A stretch of 16,152 bases of DNA from JBFWNZ01 sp050250795 (GTDB lineage Bacteria > Pseudomonadota > Alphaproteobacteria > UBA8366), in contig JBFWNZ010000051.1 in the NCBI GenBank assembly GCA_050250795.1, positions 1 to 16,152 on the forward strand. Direction: 5' to 3'. The notes under the pieces are model-generated. The model searched no databases. It saw only the letters and a program-made list of their open reading frames with translations, and had not been told where the DNA came from. How positions within the stretch are numbered: the stretch's first letter is position 1; every line of letters begins with the position of its first letter. This document shows, piece after piece, positions 15,258 to 16,152 of this stretch. The translations under genes and the position numbers were made by a program.

Positions 15258-16152
15258 ATGACCGCCATCGCCGCGGATGTCCTTGTCGTGGGCGGATCGC
15301 CCGCCGGCTGCGCCGCCGCCATCGCCGCCGCGCGGCGCGGGCGCAGTGTGACGCTGCTGGAGCCGACGCCCGTCCTGGGCGGCCTCAGCGCCAATGGCGT
15401 GCATGCCTTCGACACCGGCACGATGCAGTCGATCAGCGGCATCGCCGAGGAGTTCGCGGATGCGATCCGCAGCCATTACAAGGCCAGCGGCCTCATCGAC
15501 CCGCTGCTGGACAGCCCGACCGACCTGTTCTGGGAGAGCCATGTCGCGGCCGGGGTCTGGGCCGGCATGGTCGCGGCGGAGCCCAACATCCGCGTCCTGC
15601 TGCGCGCCGTGCCGGTCGCGGTCGAGGTCGCGGACGGGCGCATTGCCGCGGTGGTGTGGGAGGATGCGGCCGACGGCTACGGCAATGCCGGTCCGGAGGG
15701 CGCGCCGCAGCACCGCGCGACCGGCCGCATCGTGATCGACGCCACCTATGAGGGCGATATCGCCGCCTGGGCCGGGGCGCCCTTCGACCTCGGCCGCGAG
15801 GCGTGGAGCCCCGAGGAGCCGCATGCCGGCGAGATCTACACCACCACCCATGCCTACGACATCCGGCATGGCGCCCTGCCCTCGACCATCCTGCCGGGCA
15901 GCAGCGGCGACGGCGACGGCCGGCTGATGGCCTTTGGCTGCCGTCTCACGCTGCGCTTCTACGACGACGCCTCGCCCGATGCCGCGCACCGCCTGAAGTC
16001 GCCGCCGCCGGGCTACGACCCGTCGCGCTATTCCTGGGCGGAGAGCACCTATTTCCCCGAGGGCCGCGCCCGCTTCGGCACCGGCATCATCCCCGGCGTC
16101 AACGGCAAGGCGCTGACCAACCGGCCCTTCGAGGGCAGCGACCATGTCGGCG
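15258..16152 (+). CDS. FAD-dependent oxidoreductase (N-terminal part, cut by window edge)
   Basis: 298 codons are visible from an ATG preceded by GGGGAG (15245-15250). The N-terminus ADVLVVGGSPAGCAAAIAAA is a dinucleotide-binding Rossmann motif, followed by the acidic end of strand 2 (VTLLEP) and LGGLSANGVHAFDTG. Further on, GRIVIDATYEGDIAAWAGAPF is typical of the FAD_oxidored (Pfam PF12831-type) family. Those proteins are flavoproteins of mostly unassigned function, not linked to a quinone or a known small-molecule substrate from sequence alone. No signal peptide is seen. It lies 36 bases after the PEP-mutase-like gene on the same strand, probably in one operon. The C-terminal part is outside the window. 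Confidence 0.85.
   Translation, partial: MTAIAADVLVVGGSPAGCAAAIAAARRGRSVTLLEPTPVLGGLSANGVHAFDTGTMQSISGIAEEFADAIRSHYKASGLIDPLLDSPTDLFWESHVAAGVWAGMVAAEPNIRVLLRAVPVAVEVADGRIAAVVWEDAADGYGNAGPEGAPQHRATGRIVIDATYEGDIAAWAGAPFDLGREAWSPEEPHAGEIYTTTHAYDIRHGALPSTILPGSSGDGDGRLMAFGCRLTLRFYDDASPDAAHRLKSPPPGYDPSRYSWAESTYFPEGRARFGTGIIPGVNGKALTNRPFEGSDHVG

Noticed and set aside
13869..16145. A 758-codon open frame on the minus strand
   Set aside because: It is antisense to sspB, the PEP-mutase-like gene and the FAD gene, all with clear family motifs. Its composition (Gly/Ala/Arg/Asp-rich, no domain pattern) is the usual mirror of GC-rich codon use.

Overview
The window is about 16 kb of high-GC DNA with a dense, mostly operon-like gene layout. 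Several features point to an alphaproteobacterium, probably of the Rhodospirillales or a nearby order. These are a circularly permuted (two-piece) tmRNA gene with an ANDNF-type tag, an alpha-type SspB next to it, a hflK-hflC-DUF2065-degP cluster beside serB and miaA, and GTG starts with Shine-Dalgarno sites typical of the group. The taxonomic placement is inferred from gene content and order, not from a search.

Left part (1-6600): the start of miaA (tRNA A37 dimethylallyltransferase, cut by the window edge) diverges from serB (phosphoserine phosphatase). serB meets an MFS transporter tail to tail with a 4-base overlap. Then come, all on the minus strand, hflK, hflC, a 61-codon DUF2065 membrane protein and a Do-type periplasmic protease (degP), which ends at a clear intrinsic terminator. 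hflK/hflC and hflC/DUF2065 each overlap by four bases. The DUF2065 frame has no usual start codon where the protein should begin and seems to start at ATA.

Middle part (6600-12120): mrp/apbC (P-loop Fe-S carrier) diverges from hflK and is followed by a secreted protein with two tandem CAP/SCP domains, the first degenerate. Next is a two-gene glutathione-dependent formaldehyde detoxification operon, S-(hydroxymethyl)glutathione dehydrogenase and S-formylglutathione hydrolase. A LysR-type regulator converges on it. The lysR upstream region carries a perfect 7+7 palindrome over its predicted -35 box. A small DUF1127 protein is divergent from lysR.

Right part (12120-16152): folA and thyA form a minus-strand dTMP/folate operon. 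Divergent from thyA lies the permuted ssrA gene (acceptor piece first, then an excised spacer, then the coding piece with the tag). Immediately after it comes sspB, the ClpXP adaptor that recognises the tag, so a tag-maker and a tag-reader are neighbours. After sspB come an isocitrate lyase/PEP mutase superfamily enzyme of unknown substrate and the first 298 codons of an FAD-dependent oxidoreductase, cut by the window edge.

The window is mainly core, vertically inherited genes with a protein-quality-control theme (HflKC, DegP, tmRNA, SspB). I see no phage, IS element, CRISPR array or defence island, and nothing I would call a new multi-gene system. The points most worth a second look are the non-canonical DUF2065 start, the tandem CAP protein, the details of the split tmRNA beside sspB, and the PEP-mutase-like enzyme with the FAD protein.
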